Source: Sphingobacterium sp. UBA2700 (GTDB lineage Bacteria > Bacteroidota > Bacteroidia > Sphingobacteriales > Sphingobacteriaceae). From it: 64,000 nucleotides of DNA. Below are positions 24,068-33,378 of the stretch, piece by piece. The stretch lies in assembly GCA_002354335.1 (NCBI GenBank), contig DELI01000005.1:168385-232384 (forward strand), in the 5' to 3' direction. Positions within the stretch are counted from its first letter, which is position 1, and each line of letters starts with the position of its first letter. A program made the position numbers and the translations under genes. Below the pieces are notes generated by a model that was given only the letters and a program-made list of their open reading frames with translations, had not been told where the DNA came from and made no database searches.

Positions 24068-24445
24068 ATGTCGGAAAAAATTAAACTAGATTTAGAATAT
24101 GTACTAAATTCTTCTCCTCGAATTTTATTTCCTTACTTGCAGGAGCCAAATGAGCTGGCACAATGGTTTGCTGACGATGTAAACTATCATGATGGTATAT
24201 ACGAATTTGTATGGGATAATGAGTCGCATCGCGCGAAGCTAGTCGCTGTCAAAGAAAATAAAAGCGTAAAATTCAAATGGATCGATGATGATCCTTATTT
24301 CTTCGAAATCGAAATCGTGCAAGATGAGTTGACAAACGATGTCGCACTCAGCATCACGGATTACGTCAAGGAAGACAACTTGGACGATCGTAAGAAAATC
24401 TGGGATAATTCAATAGGATACTTACAAAGCGTTATTGGCGCATAA
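24068..24445 (+). CDS. START-like / AHSA1-type domain protein
   Basis: Protein of 125 residues with the alternating strands and C-terminal helix of the START/AHSA1 helix-grip fold: LDLEYVLNSSPRILFPYLQE, LAQWFADDV, YEFVWDNE, VKFKWID, then SIGYLQSVIG. The fold binds small hydrophobic ligands or partner proteins; no specific function is known for this Bacteroidota group. It is a single gene followed by a strong terminator, just outside the island on the tRNA's promoter side. Confidence 0.7.
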   Translation: MSEKIKLDLEYVLNSSPRILFPYLQEPNELAQWFADDVNYHDGIYEFVWDNESHRAKLVAVKENKSVKFKWIDDDPYFFEIEIVQDELTNDVALSITDYVKEDNLDDRKKIWDNSIGYLQSVIGA

Positions 24446-24453
24446 AACATTCG

Positions 24454-24490
24454 GTGCACCCCGGCAACTCCTTGGGGTGCACTTCTTTTT
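24454..24490 (+). terminator. Intrinsic terminator
   Basis: Stem GTGCACCCC / GGGGTGCAC followed by TTCTTTTT. Confidence 0.85.
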
Positions 24491-24581
24491 CCCTCTCCTT
24501 TCCAACATCTTTTACATTAACAATTGCGATTCTAGATTGATCATTAACGTTTTTCTAACACATTTCAAGACGTAAAAATTG

Positions 24582-24589
24582 TATCTTTG
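24582..24589 (+). promoter_or_regulatory. -7 box (TATCTTTG) of the LptF/G-like gene
   Basis: Perfect consensus, giving a leader of about 50 bases before the ATG at 24646. Confidence 0.6.
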
Positions 24590-24645
24590 CGGATAAACTA
24601 GGATGGATAATCTTTTGACTTTCTCCCTAGAAGGCATAGGTTTAT

Positions 24646-26109
24646 ATGAAGAAAATACATTTATTAATTCTACAAGCATTTATTAAACCGTTCTTGGTCA
24701 CATTTTTCATTGTGATGTTTGTATTATTGATGCTTTTCTTGTTTAAGTATATCGATGACTTAATTGGAAAAGGCTTCCAATGGTATGTGATTTTAGAGCT
24801 ACTGAGCTACCAATGCGCCGTGCAGTTGGCAATGGCTTTGCCGCTATCCATGCTACTATCTTCTATTATGACGTTCGGGAATCTGGGTGAAAGCTATGAG
24901 CTCGTAGCGATTAAAGCTGCAGGGGTTTCTTTAAGGAAAGCAATGACACCGCTTTTCGTCGTGGTAGCACTTTTTAGTGCCGGATCATTTTTCTTCTCAG
25001 ATTATATATTGCCAGTGGTAAACCTCAAGATGGGTTCACTGCTTTATGATGTTCGTAAGAAAAAAGCCGACTTCTTCATCAAACCGGGTGTATTCAATAG
25101 TACTATCCCGGGTTATTCTATTCGTGCGAAAGCAAAGAGCGAAGACGGTACGACGCTTTATGATATGATGATCTATCAACATCAGTCAGGTGGTACAGCA
25201 GATAATGTCACCTTCGCAAAAGAAGGCTATGTACAGAACTCTCCCGATAACCGCTACATGGTATTAAAACTGATCGATGGAGTTCGTTATGAAGATGCCC
25301 GTGTGAAGAACGCGAAGCGTTATGACCCGAGGCAGCAGTTTACCCGATTCAGATTCAAGGAAACAACGACTAAGTTCGACATGAGTTCCTTTGATATGAA
25401 CCGTACAGATCAGGATCTCTTTAAGTCACATCATCAGATGTTGAACTTGAAGCAGCTGCGTTTATATTCTGATTCCAATCACGTTTACATCGACAGCTTG
25501 CAACATGTTAATGCCGTTGAAGCGAAACGTTATATCAATCTTTATTCAACCTACTTTCAGAATGGAAAACCACCTGCAAGGAAAACAAACGTTCATCTAG
25601 ACGATATTGCAACAAAAGAGCAATATAGGATGGCATTAAATAATGCATTGAATCAGGCACGTCAGGTGAAAGATCTTGCAGTGAATAAGCAGATGGAATA
25701 TGCTCCTTATCGAGAGAAAGACATTCGCTATGATATAGAATGGCACCGTAAGTTTACATTGGCGGTATCCTGCTTGCTGTTGTTTGGTATTGGAGCACCA
25801 TTAGGAGCTATTATCCGTAAAGGAGGTCTCGGCCTTCCTGTGGTTATGGCGATTATCTTCTTCCTGATCTACCACGTTATTGCGACACTGGCAGAGAAAG
25901 CAGCGAAAGATGCAAGCTTAACACCTATGTGGGGTATGTGGATGGCTATTATTGTACTCACGCCACTAGCTATCTTCCTGACTTACAAATCAACTACCGA
26001 CTCCAAACTATTCGATGCCGATCAGTATAAGCTGAAAGCCGAAGCCCTATGGAAACGTATTGTCGCATTTTTTAATAGAAAAAAGAAAACCGATTATAGC
26101 AAAGGCTAG
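24646..26109 (+). CDS. LptF/LptG (YjgP/YjgQ) family permease
   Basis: Protein of 487 residues: three membrane segments within the first 130 residues, a soluble periplasmic domain of about 250 residues, and three C-terminal membrane segments beginning after DIEWHRKFTLAVSCLLLFGI. The motif IGAPLGAIIRKGGLGLPVV is characteristic. These proteins form the inner-membrane part of the LPS export machine with LptB. Bacteroidota often have more than one copy, and F versus G cannot be told from sequence. The Lpt partners are not in the window. Confidence 0.88.
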   Translation: MKKIHLLILQAFIKPFLVTFFIVMFVLLMLFLFKYIDDLIGKGFQWYVILELLSYQCAVQLAMALPLSMLLSSIMTFGNLGESYELVAIKAAGVSLRKAMTPLFVVVALFSAGSFFFSDYILPVVNLKMGSLLYDVRKKKADFFIKPGVFNSTIPGYSIRAKAKSEDGTTLYDMMIYQHQSGGTADNVTFAKEGYVQNSPDNRYMVLKLIDGVRYEDARVKNAKRYDPRQQFTRFRFKETTTKFDMSSFDMNRTDQDLFKSHHQMLNLKQLRLYSDSNHVYIDSLQHVNAVEAKRYINLYSTYFQNGKPPARKTNVHLDDIATKEQYRMALNNALNQARQVKDLAVNKQMEYAPYREKDIRYDIEWHRKFTLAVSCLLLFGIGAPLGAIIRKGGLGLPVVMAIIFFLIYHVIATLAEKAAKDASLTPMWGMWMAIIVLTPLAIFLTYKSTTDSKLFDADQYKLKAEALWKRIVAFFNRKKKTDYSKG

Positions 26110-26152
26110 GATATTATGACAGCATATTAATAAATTAATGCATGATATGCCC

Positions 26153-26160
26153 TACCTTTG
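26153..26160 (+). promoter_or_regulatory. -7 box (TACCTTTG) of ribBA
   Basis: Lies inside the longer possible reading frame from 26138 and 20 bases before the ATG at 26180, so it decides the start in favour of 26180. Confidence 0.6.
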
Positions 26161-26179
26161 TACTGATATTTACTACAGA

Positions 26180-27391
26180 ATGGAAATTAAATTAAACACG
26201 ATAGAGGAAGCTATTGAGGATATCAAAGCTGGAAAAGTCATAATCGTCGTAGATGATGAAGATCGTGAAAACGAAGGCGACTTCGTAACTGCTGCGCGCA
26301 ATGCGACGCCAGAAATTATCAACTTTATGGCCACTCACGGACGTGGGCTCGTGTGTGCTCCACTGACGGAAGAGCGTTGTCGTGAGCTGAACTTAGGCCT
26401 AATGGTCAACAACAACACGGCTGTTTATGAAACAAACTTTACCGTATCTGTCGATCTACAGGGTTATGGATGTACTACGGGTATCTCCGCATCCGATCGT
26501 TCAAAAACTATTAAAGCATTAATTGATCCTAATATCCGTCCTGAGGAGTTAGGACGTCCGGGACATATCTTTCCATTGATTGCTAAAGATGGTGGTGTTC
26601 TTCGTAGAACAGGCCATACCGAAGCATCAGTAGACTTAGCGCGCCTAGCGGGGTTTGAACCTGCAGGTGTATTGGTCGAGATCTTGAAGGATGACGGAGA
26701 AATGGCTCGCCTACCAGACTTGATTAAAGTAGCAGAACGTTTCGATCTAAAAATCATCAGCATTGAAGACCTGATCGAATACCGTTTGAAGCATGACACA
26801 TTAATCAAAGAAGAGGTTACTGTGGAAATGCCGACGGAATGGGGTGATTTCAAAATGAAAGCATTTACACAAAAAAACACTGGTGAGCAGCACCTAGCCT
26901 TATACAAAGGCGAATGGAATGAGGATGAACCTGTCCTAGTCCGCGTTCATAGCTCATGTGTTACAGGTGATATATTCGGTTCTTGCCGTTGTGACTGTGG
27001 ACCACAGTTACACAAATCAATGGAGATTATCCAGAAAGAAGGTAAGGGAATTATCGTTTATATGAACCAAGAAGGTAGAGGAATCGGCCTGGTAAACAAG
27101 CTTCATGCTTACAAACTACAAGAGCAGGGTTCTGATACTGTAGATGCTAATATCGAATTGGGCTTCAAACCCGATTTAAGAGATTATGGCGTCGGGGCAC
27201 AAATCCTTCGTTATATGGGAGTCACAAAGATGCGTTTGTTATCTAATAACCCAAGCAAACGCGCTGGACTAATCGGATACGGATTAGAGGTGGTAGAAAA
27301 TGTGCCAATCGAAATCCAACCCAATGAGTTCAACGAAAACTACTTGAAAACAAAAAGAGACCGCATGGGTCACACCCTAAGCAACTTATAA
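26180..27391 (+). CDS. ribBA: RibBA: 3,4-dihydroxy-2-butanone 4-phosphate synthase / GTP cyclohydrolase II
   Basis: Protein of 403 residues. Residues 1-200 are the RibB domain, with [22 protein letters not shown] and [13 protein letters not shown]; it makes dihydroxybutanone phosphate from ribulose 5-phosphate. Residues 205-403 are the RibA domain, with the zinc ligands in [15 protein letters not shown] and the NQEGRGIGL motif; it opens GTP to the pyrimidine precursor. Together they supply both substrates for riboflavin synthesis. The leader is too short for an FMN riboswitch. The start at 26180 is supported by the -7 box. A terminator follows at once. Confidence 0.95.
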   Translation: MEIKLNTIEEAIEDIKAGKVIIVVDDEDRENEGDFVTAARNATPEIINFMATHGRGLVCAPLTEERCRELNLGLMVNNNTAVYETNFTVSVDLQGYGCTTGISASDRSKTIKALIDPNIRPEELGRPGHIFPLIAKDGGVLRRTGHTEASVDLARLAGFEPAGVLVEILKDDGEMARLPDLIKVAERFDLKIISIEDLIEYRLKHDTLIKEEVTVEMPTEWGDFKMKAFTQKNTGEQHLALYKGEWNEDEPVLVRVHSSCVTGDIFGSCRCDCGPQLHKSMEIIQKEGKGIIVYMNQEGRGIGLVNKLHAYKLQEQGSDTVDANIELGFKPDLRDYGVGAQILRYMGVTKMRLLSNNPSKRAGLIGYGLEVVENVPIEIQPNEFNENYLKTKRDRMGHTLSNL

Positions 27392-27401
27392 GAATAGCAA
27401 G

Positions 27402-27430
27402 AGGAGGATTGAACATCCTCCTTTTCTTTT
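27402..27430 (+). terminator. Intrinsic terminator after ribBA
   Basis: Stem AGGAGGAT / ATCCTCCT, 5-base loop, followed by TTTCTTTT. Confidence 0.85.
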
Positions 27431-27513
27431 CGTATCTTATGCTAAGCTTTATTTCAAATCAGCAGCGGAAATGAACAAAACCCTGATTCATACGTTGCTA
27501 AGAAAAAGAGATC

Positions 27514-28950
27514 ATGAAAAACACCCTATTGATAGAGAAGGCCTATCTCAATGGTGCCTTTATTACAGCCGATAAGACTTTTGAAATTATCAATCCCTCC
27601 ACGCAGAAACCCGTAGGCGTTCTACCGGATCTGTCGGTAAAGGATGCAAAGAAATATATCAAAGCCGCGCATGAGGCTTGGCCAACATGGCGTAACACCG
27701 CCGTTGGCGAGCGTTCGAGAATACTACGACGCTTATTTGACCTCATCAACGAAAACCGCGACGAGCTCGCAGAAATCATGACCTTGGAAAGCGGCAAGCC
27801 CATCAAGGAATCACAAACCGAAGTGGATTATGCCAATTCATTCGTTGAATGGTTTTCGGAGGAAGCGAAGCGCGCCTATGGAGAAACCATCCCCTCGACA
27901 GCGGGAAACAACAGAATGCAAACGATTAAGCAAGGCGTTGGTGTTGTTGCGGCTATTACCCCCTGGAACTTCCCATTGGCAATGATTACGCGCAAGGTTG
28001 CCCCTGCCCTAGCCGCAGGATGTACTGTAGTGCTTAAACCAGCGTCTCAGACCCCTTTCTCTGCTATCGCTTTCGCTAAGTTAGCCGAAGAAGCCGGAGT
28101 GCCTAAGGGCGTCCTCAATGTGATTACGTCGAAAGACAGTCGTGGACTGGGTGAGGAAATGGCAACCAATCCGCTAGTCCGAAAGATATCATTCACCGGC
28201 TCTACGGCCGTAGGGAAAACCCTGATGTCGCAGGCTGCATCTACCATTAAACGTATATCTTTAGAGTTAGGCGGCAATGCCCCATTTATCGTCTTTGATG
28301 ATGCGGATATCGATAAAGCTGTCGAAGGTGCTATTGCTGGAAAATTCCGCAATACCGGACAAACCTGCGTTTCCATCAACCGATTCTATGTGCAAGATGC
28401 CGTTTATGATGAATTTGCAAAGAAATTGATAGCGGCGGTAAAGAAACTTGAAGTTGGAGATGGCTTGAAGAAGAACACACAAGTAGGACCACTCATTAAT
28501 CCTGAAGGCTTGGAAAAAGTAATACATCATGTGAAAGATGCCACGGAAAAAGGCGCAAGCATTGCAACCGGTGGCAAGGCCATTAAAGGCAACTTCTTCG
28601 AACCAACAGTTTTACTGGATGTTCCTTATGATAGCATCATCGCAGAAGAAGAAACCTTTGGACCTATCTGCGCGCTGTTCAGGTTCAAGACGGAAAACGA
28701 AGTGATTAAACTAGCTAATGATACTCCATTTGGCTTAGCATCCTATTTCTACAGCGATAATGTAACCCGCTGTTTTCGTGTTGCCGAGCAATTGGAAGCC
28801 GGGATGGTAGGAATCAATGCCGGGCTGATATCGAATGCAGCAGCGCCTTTCGGTGGAGTGAAAGAGTCAGGATTAGGAAGAGAAGGATCGAAATACGGTC
28901 TAGACGAATATATCGAAGTAAAATATATGTGCTTCGGTTACCAGATATGA
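27514..28950 (+). CDS. gabD: Succinate-semialdehyde dehydrogenase (GabD-like aldehyde dehydrogenase)
   Basis: Protein of 478 residues covering the full aldehyde dehydrogenase fold. Visible are TPWNFPLAMITRKVAPALAA, the glutamate motif ELGGNAPFIVF, the catalytic cysteine in NTGQTCVSINRFYVQ, and EETFGPI. The SINR context and the end motif KESGLGREGSKYG-LDEYIEVKY fit NAD(P)-dependent succinate-semialdehyde dehydrogenases, which turn succinate semialdehyde into succinate in GABA breakdown; related aldehydes are possible. No GABA transaminase is nearby. The stop overlaps that of the convergent barrel-protein gene by 13 bases. Confidence 0.85.
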   Translation: MKNTLLIEKAYLNGAFITADKTFEIINPSTQKPVGVLPDLSVKDAKKYIKAAHEAWPTWRNTAVGERSRILRRLFDLINENRDELAEIMTLESGKPIKESQTEVDYANSFVEWFSEEAKRAYGETIPSTAGNNRMQTIKQGVGVVAAITPWNFPLAMITRKVAPALAAGCTVVLKPASQTPFSAIAFAKLAEEAGVPKGVLNVITSKDSRGLGEEMATNPLVRKISFTGSTAVGKTLMSQAASTIKRISLELGGNAPFIVFDDADIDKAVEGAIAGKFRNTGQTCVSINRFYVQDAVYDEFAKKLIAAVKKLEVGDGLKKNTQVGPLINPEGLEKVIHHVKDATEKGASIATGGKAIKGNFFEPTVLLDVPYDSIIAEEETFGPICALFRFKTENEVIKLANDTPFGLASYFYSDNVTRCFRVAEQLEAGMVGINAGLISNAAAPFGGVKESGLGREGSKYGLDEYIEVKYMCFGYQI

Positions 28951-29444
28951 TAGCGTAATCCGAGCATCACATAATTCGGCTCCGTAACTTCGTTCTTGAA
29001 CTGATACTTCAGCTTGTATCCCGCATAGAGCGATAGCTGAACCGGAGCAAAATAATAACTCAAACCAGCTTGTCCATTCGCAACGGAAAAATTGTCCTTC
29101 GTACGGACAGGCTGTGTTTCCCCTTCGACCACGGTCATGTCATAAGTATAAAACTCTTGACTGAATCCCCCACCTAGGAACACATTGAAATTAGATTTCC
29201 TTTTATTTAGCAAGTTGAAAAGGTAGTCCGCGCCTACCCCTACAAAATCCCCTCGCCCATGTATCTGCGCCTGCAGCGCCTGGTAATTTCCGATATCGTA
29301 TTTTCCCTGAACACCAAAACTGCCATTGTAGGAAGGATCCTCCAATTGCACATCGCCATAAAATCCAAAAGCCCAATTATGGTCCTGCGCATGCACGGAA
29401 CTTAGGCCAACTAAGCTGCAAATAACTAATAATAAATATCTCAT
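28938..29444 (-). CDS. Small outer-membrane beta-barrel protein
   Basis: Protein of 168 residues with a signal peptide ending near SSVHAQ (about residue 20). Alternating strands follow (WAFGFYGDVQLE, GSFGVQGKYDIG, FVGVGADYLFN, FNVFLGGGFS), and the last strand YVMLGLRYHIW ends in an aromatic residue, typical of barrels folded by BAM. Function unknown. The stop lies inside the end of gabD; upstream it is 10 bases from the end of hemJ, so it may share that transcript. Confidence 0.7.
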   Translation of the reverse strand: MRYLLLVICSLVGLSSVHAQDHNWAFGFYGDVQLEDPSYNGSFGVQGKYDIGNYQALQAQIHGRGDFVGVGADYLFNLLNKRKSNFNVFLGGGFSQEFYTYDMTVVEGETQPVRTKDNFSVANGQAGLSYYFAPVQLSLYAGYKLKYQFKNEVTEPNYVMLGLRYHIW

Positions 29445-29453
29445 ATGACTGTT

Positions 29454-30005
29454 TTAATCAACTTTTTCACCCTTCGACTTGCGATACTTCTTGTATAGCT
29501 TAATCAATATCATCAATAATATGCTTAAGCCCAAGAGCCCCGCCACTCCAAATACCCAGTTTAGCGACGATTTAAGCACCACTAAAAACACAATGGCAAA
29601 GAGTATCAAAGTAGACACTTCGTTCCACATACGAAGCTTATTTGACGTCCAGCTAAGCTTCTCGTCACGAAGCTTGTACATCATCTGCTGGCTGATGAAA
29701 TGATAAGCAATCAATCCTGCAACAAAGGTTAACTTAATATGCATCCATCCCATCGACAATAATCCGGGATTGATATAAAGCATCAAAAGCGCGGAAGCCA
29801 CGGTAATATACATCGCAGGCGTCGTAATAACCCACCACAGCCTGTTTTCCATCAGCGTAAATTGCTTATGCAGGATTTGATATTCTACGGGAGATTTAGA
29901 TTTCGCTTCGGTATGATAGATAAACAAACGCGGCATGTAGAACAATCCCGCCATCCAGCAAACAACAAAAATAATATGTATCGCTTTTGCGTATAGATAG
30001 AGCAT
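29454..30005 (-). CDS. hemJ: HemJ-type protoporphyrinogen IX oxidase
   Basis: Membrane protein of 183 residues with four to five transmembrane segments. AKAIHIIFVVCWMAGLFYMP contains the conserved early histidine, and the region MGWMHIKLTFVAGLIAYH carries the second conserved His and Lys of the UPF0093/HemJ family. It oxidises protoporphyrinogen IX to protoporphyrin IX, the penultimate step of heme synthesis. It is encoded just downstream of hemE on the same strand, which supports the assignment, but a strong hairpin separates the two. Confidence 0.85.
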   Translation of the reverse strand: MLYLYAKAIHIIFVVCWMAGLFYMPRLFIYHTEAKSKSPVEYQILHKQFTLMENRLWWVITTPAMYITVASALLMLYINPGLLSMGWMHIKLTFVAGLIAYHFISQQMMYKLRDEKLSWTSNKLRMWNEVSTLILFAIVFLVVLKSSLNWVFGVAGLLGLSILLMILIKLYKKYRKSKGEKVD

Positions 30006-30076
30006 ATTAAAATAATATCTTCAAAAATAACAATTAATCAGCCAATAAATAACAGGCGAAGGTAAGGAATAAAGAC

Positions 30077-30110
30077 AAAGAGGAGCTGCATATACACACA
30101 GCTCCTCTTT
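30077..30110. terminator. Hairpin between hemE and hemJ
   Basis: Stem AAAGAGGAGCTG / CAGCTCCTCTTT with a 10-base loop. Intrinsic-type in shape but with a short T-run on either side; some read-through into hemJ is likely. Confidence 0.65.
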
Positions 30111-30129
30111 CTATCTACAATGGAGATAA

Positions 30130-31164
30130 TTAATAGCGATATTCTTTAATCGTTTCCACCGCGAATTTGACGTTATCAAATGGGATATCCGGCATGATAC
30201 CGTGGCCCAAGTTGAAAATAAAGCCGTCTTCACCGCGCATACGCTCAAACAGGTCAAGAATCTTTTTCTTGATAACCGGCTTGTCAGCATATAGTACAAA
30301 TGGGTCTAAGTTTCCTTGAACCGCCATACCTGCTGGAAGCGATTTTTTGATGTTCAATAAGTCTGCATTCCAATCTACGGATACGACATCCGGCTGTGCT
30401 TCAGCCATCAATGGCGCAAAAACAGAACTTCCTTTACAGAAAGAAATTACCGGAACCGTTCTTTTCAATTTAGTAAGAATGTACTTGTTATATTTGTGCG
30501 AAAACTCCTGGTAGTCATTCCATGAAAGAGCCAGAGCCCAGCTATCGAACAACTGCAAAGCATTTACACCCGCATCAACTTGCATATTTAAGTATTCGAT
30601 GGTCACATCAGCAATCTTTTGCAAAATGTAATGTGCCAACTCAGGTTGGTTGTTCAACAAGGTTTTCGTCAATTTGAAATCCTTAGATGATCCACCTTCA
30701 ACTAAATAACTTAAGATAGTGAAAGGCGCACCAGCGAAACCGATCAATGGCACTTTACCATCCAAACGTTGTTGGATAACCTTAATCGCGTCGCCAACAT
30801 ATTGCAAGCGATCTAAACAATCTACCGAAAGTTTTTCTGCGTCCTGCTGATTTCTTACAGGGTTAGCGAATCGAGGTCCCACACCTTGCTCGAAAGATAA
30901 GTTGCCACCCATTGCCTCTGCAGTAACGAGGATATCGGAGAATAAAATCGCCGCATCCACACCTAGCAAATCAATCGGTAACATGGTTACATCCGCCGCA
31001 ATTTCAGGCGTTTTGCACATCTCTAGGAAAGAATATTTGTTCTTAATTTCCCAATACTCTTTCATAAATCTGCCTGCCTGTCTCATCATCCACACAGGAG
31101 GTCTTTCCGTAGGCTGCGATAATGCAGCACGAATCAAAAGATCGTTCTTCAATGAATTGTTCAC
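30130..31164 (-). CDS. hemE: Uroporphyrinogen decarboxylase
   Basis: Protein of 344 residues. The diagnostic RPPVWMMRQAGRFMKEYW near residue 20 binds the substrate carboxylates, and GFAGAPFTILSYLVEGGSS and FNLGHGIMPDIP are later family motifs. The enzyme turns uroporphyrinogen III into coproporphyrinogen III. The start codon is GTG: the stop of the upstream gene and this start overlap as TAGTG at 31164, which indicates translational coupling to the TPR-like protein gene. Confidence 0.95.
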   Translation of the reverse strand: MNNSLKNDLLIRAALSQPTERPPVWMMRQAGRFMKEYWEIKNKYSFLEMCKTPEIAADVTMLPIDLLGVDAAILFSDILVTAEAMGGNLSFEQGVGPRFANPVRNQQDAEKLSVDCLDRLQYVGDAIKVIQQRLDGKVPLIGFAGAPFTILSYLVEGGSSKDFKLTKTLLNNQPELAHYILQKIADVTIEYLNMQVDAGVNALQLFDSWALALSWNDYQEFSHKYNKYILTKLKRTVPVISFCKGSSVFAPLMAEAQPDVVSVDWNADLLNIKKSLPAGMAVQGNLDPFVLYADKPVIKKKILDLFERMRGEDGFIFNLGHGIMPDIPFDNVKFAVETIKEYRY

Positions 31165-31679
31165 TATTTATGTTTATTTACTTCGTTTTTTATTTTCTCT
31201 AGAATAGACTCTTGTCTTGCAGTCAGCTTCAACTTCTCTGCCGCATCCACATAACCTTCGACCCTGTCGTATTCTTTCTTGCGCAGATTGATGCTTGCTA
31301 AATTAATAAGCACCATCCCCTTTTCATGATCGCGACGCCAAGGCAGGCGCGATGCTAATTGAAAATGATACTCCGCTTCTTCAATCTTCTCCTCCTTCAG
31401 CAAAATATTGCCCATCATAAACTCGTAGAAGTTTCTGCGCCCCTTCCGTAGCCTATCGGGGTTCTTGATCTCGGCTAGAAGACGTTTTGTTTTTTCATAA
31501 TCTTGCTTATGAAATGCCTGCGTAGCCAAATATACGGTACCCTCCTTCAGGTAACTCCAAACCAGGTAGGCGATACCTCCGAAGATATAAACCGCGATAT
31601 TATAATGCTTTGCAAAGACAGCATACAAGAGAAATGCGATCGCAATTGCGATAACTATTTTTCTAGCTCTATTGGTCAT
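31164..31679 (-). CDS. TPR-like membrane protein
   Basis: Protein of 171 residues. Two hydrophobic segments (about 8-24 and 28-46) anchor it; residues 55-165 are helical with TPR-like spacing, e.g. FYEFMMGNILLKEEKIEEAE then GMVLINLASINLRKKEYDRV. It is probably a small scaffold protein; no enzyme motif is visible. It lies between the response regulator (6 bases upstream) and hemE (one-base overlap), so the two-component genes, this gene and hemE look like one transcript. Confidence 0.65.
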   Translation of the reverse strand: MTNRARKIVIAIAIAFLLYAVFAKHYNIAVYIFGGIAYLVWSYLKEGTVYLATQAFHKQDYEKTKRLLAEIKNPDRLRKGRRNFYEFMMGNILLKEEKIEEAEYHFQLASRLPWRRDHEKGMVLINLASINLRKKEYDRVEGYVDAAEKLKLTARQESILEKIKNEVNKHK

Positions 31680-31685
31680 CCTTAC

Positions 31686-32393
31686 CTAGTTCTGGTTATC
31701 GGTAAACTTATACCCCACACCGCGGATCGAATGGAAATAGATCGGATGTTTTTGATCAGGTTCAAAATACTTTCTAAAGGTCAGGATGAAATTATCGATG
31801 GTACGTGTTGAAGGGTAAACATCATAATTCCAAACCGTTTCAAGAATCTGCTCACGAGAAACTGCCTCATTACGACGCTCGATTAAAAGCTTCAACAACA
31901 TAGTTTCTTTCTTTGTAAGCGAAGTGATTGTTCCATCCGCCTGATGCAGCTCGAAGGAGTTGAAATAAATCGTCTTATCACCGATTGTGTAAGAGTTCAA
32001 TTCTTTCAAGTCATCGCCTTTCATTCCTCTACGGATCAAATTGCTCACGCGAAGGATTAGCTCTTCCAAGTTGAATGGTTTCACTAAGTAATCATCGGCG
32101 CCTTTTTTCAATCCCGTAATGCGATCTTCACTGCTATTCTTAGCCGTCAAAAACATAATAGGAACCTCAGAATTCTGCAAACGGATGGTTTCTGCTACCT
32201 GGAATCCATCGATTTCAGGAATCATTACATCAAGAATAATTAAGTTAAAACGTTCTTCCTTAAATATTTTCAATGCTTTTTTACCGTCTGTTGCCGTTGT
32301 TACGCGATAGCCCTCAAGTTCTAGGTTTAACTTGATAGCCTCTAATAGATGTTCTTCATCTTCAACTAAAAGTATACGTTGTTTACTTTGCAT
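31686..32393 (-). CDS. OmpR-family response regulator
   Basis: Protein of 235 residues from the ATG at 32393; a TTG at 32402 is less likely. The receiver domain covers 1-120, with the acidic pocket VEDEE and the phosphoacceptor aspartate in LIILDVMIPEIDG, the switch residue in MFLTAK and the lysine in KKGADDYLVKPF. The DNA-binding winged helix is at about 135-230, ending SIRGVGYKF. The start overlaps the stop of the sensor kinase gene by 11 bases. Targets are unknown. Confidence 0.92.
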   Translation of the reverse strand: MQSKQRILLVEDEEHLLEAIKLNLELEGYRVTTATDGKKALKIFKEERFNLIILDVMIPEIDGFQVAETIRLQNSEVPIMFLTAKNSSEDRITGLKKGADDYLVKPFNLEELILRVSNLIRRGMKGDDLKELNSYTIGDKTIYFNSFELHQADGTITSLTKKETMLLKLLIERRNEAVSREQILETVWNYDVYPSTRTIDNFILTFRKYFEPDQKHPIYFHSIRGVGYKFTDNQN

Positions 32394-33258
32394 AATTTTC
32401 AAAAGTTACTTCAAAGATACTACCGGATGGCTTGTTATCTTTCACCCGGATGGAGGCATTATGTTTCTGTAGAACAGTCCTCACAATATATAACCCCAAA
32501 CCTGTACCCTTGGTTTTACGAGTTGCTTCACTCCCCACTCGATAAAATTTATTAAATATAAGTCTTTTTTCCTCGTCTGGGATACCGATGCCATGATCGG
32601 CGACAGAAAATATCAGATTTCCACCTTCTTCTTTCAGCTTCACATAGATCATCCCACAGGCTGGAGAATACTTTACCGCATTCTCAACAAGGTTGGTAAT
32701 TACATTTGTAATCGCGAATTTATCTGCTTTCAGCTTGATATGCTCGTCTAAATCGGCTTTAATAACCTGCGTTTTACATGCATTTTTCTGCAATCGATCG
32801 ATGATCTGCTCCACCAAGTCCGACATATCAAATACTTCCTTAGGTAATTGATAAGCACGATTTTCTAATTTGGTAGATAGCAAAACATTCTCCACCAAAT
32901 CGTCCAATCGTTCGATATCTTTCAACGAATTAGATAAGAAAACCTTTTGCTGTTCTCTATCCAACTCTCTTTTCAAAATCGTTTGAATGTACAATTTAAC
33001 AGATGCTAAAGGCGATTTTAGTTCATGCGTTACAGCAAGCAGGAAATTTTGCTGTTGCAAATTGATTTCATGGTCGCGCTTGACTTGCTTCTTCAGCTTT
33101 AAGGCACCCCAAATAAAAATCAGCATAAAAATCAAGCCTTCACCGATAATCATGCCTTTTCTTTCCGGCTCGAATTTAATCAAAATATAACCCCACCACA
33201 GCAGCTGTGTAATGGCGTAAAAAATCAGAAAGTAAAATAGAAATAAGGCTTTTCTCAT
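32383..33258 (-). CDS. Sensor histidine kinase
   Basis: Protein of 291 residues with two transmembrane segments at about 5-27 and 36-54 and almost no periplasmic loop, so it is likely to sense a signal within the membrane or cytosol. The H-box is VTHELKSPLASVKLYIQ with the phosphorylated histidine near residue 79; the N-box NLVENAVKYSP, DHGIGIPDEE and KGTGLGLYIVRTV complete the ATPase domain. It is the cognate kinase of the overlapping response regulator. The link with hemE downstream suggests, but does not show, an envelope or heme-related signal. Confidence 0.92.
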   Translation of the reverse strand: MRKALFLFYFLIFYAITQLLWWGYILIKFEPERKGMIIGEGLIFMLIFIWGALKLKKQVKRDHEINLQQQNFLLAVTHELKSPLASVKLYIQTILKRELDREQQKVFLSNSLKDIERLDDLVENVLLSTKLENRAYQLPKEVFDMSDLVEQIIDRLQKNACKTQVIKADLDEHIKLKADKFAITNVITNLVENAVKYSPACGMIYVKLKEEGGNLIFSVADHGIGIPDEEKRLIFNKFYRVGSEATRKTKGTGLGLYIVRTVLQKHNASIRVKDNKPSGSIFEVTFENYAK

Positions 33259-33367
33259 ATGCTATGTTTCCCGTGCAAATGTACTTAAATAGCCTTTCAA
33301 TAGGAAATACCCCAGACATTATGACAATAAAGCGAGAATCAAAATTGCGTTGCCAAGCAGCGCGCTG

Positions 33368-33375
33368 TATATTTG
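33368..33375 (+). promoter_or_regulatory. -7 box (TATATTTG) directly before the HAD gene
   Basis: Only 3 bases separate the box from the ATG at 33379, so transcription would start at or next to the initiation codon (leaderless mRNA). Confidence 0.5.
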
Positions 33376-33378
33376 CAT

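Noticed and set aside
26101..26180. FMN riboswitch upstream of ribBA
   Set aside because: The -7 box at 26153-26160 leaves about 15 bases of leader, far too short, and no conserved FMN-aptamer stems are visible.
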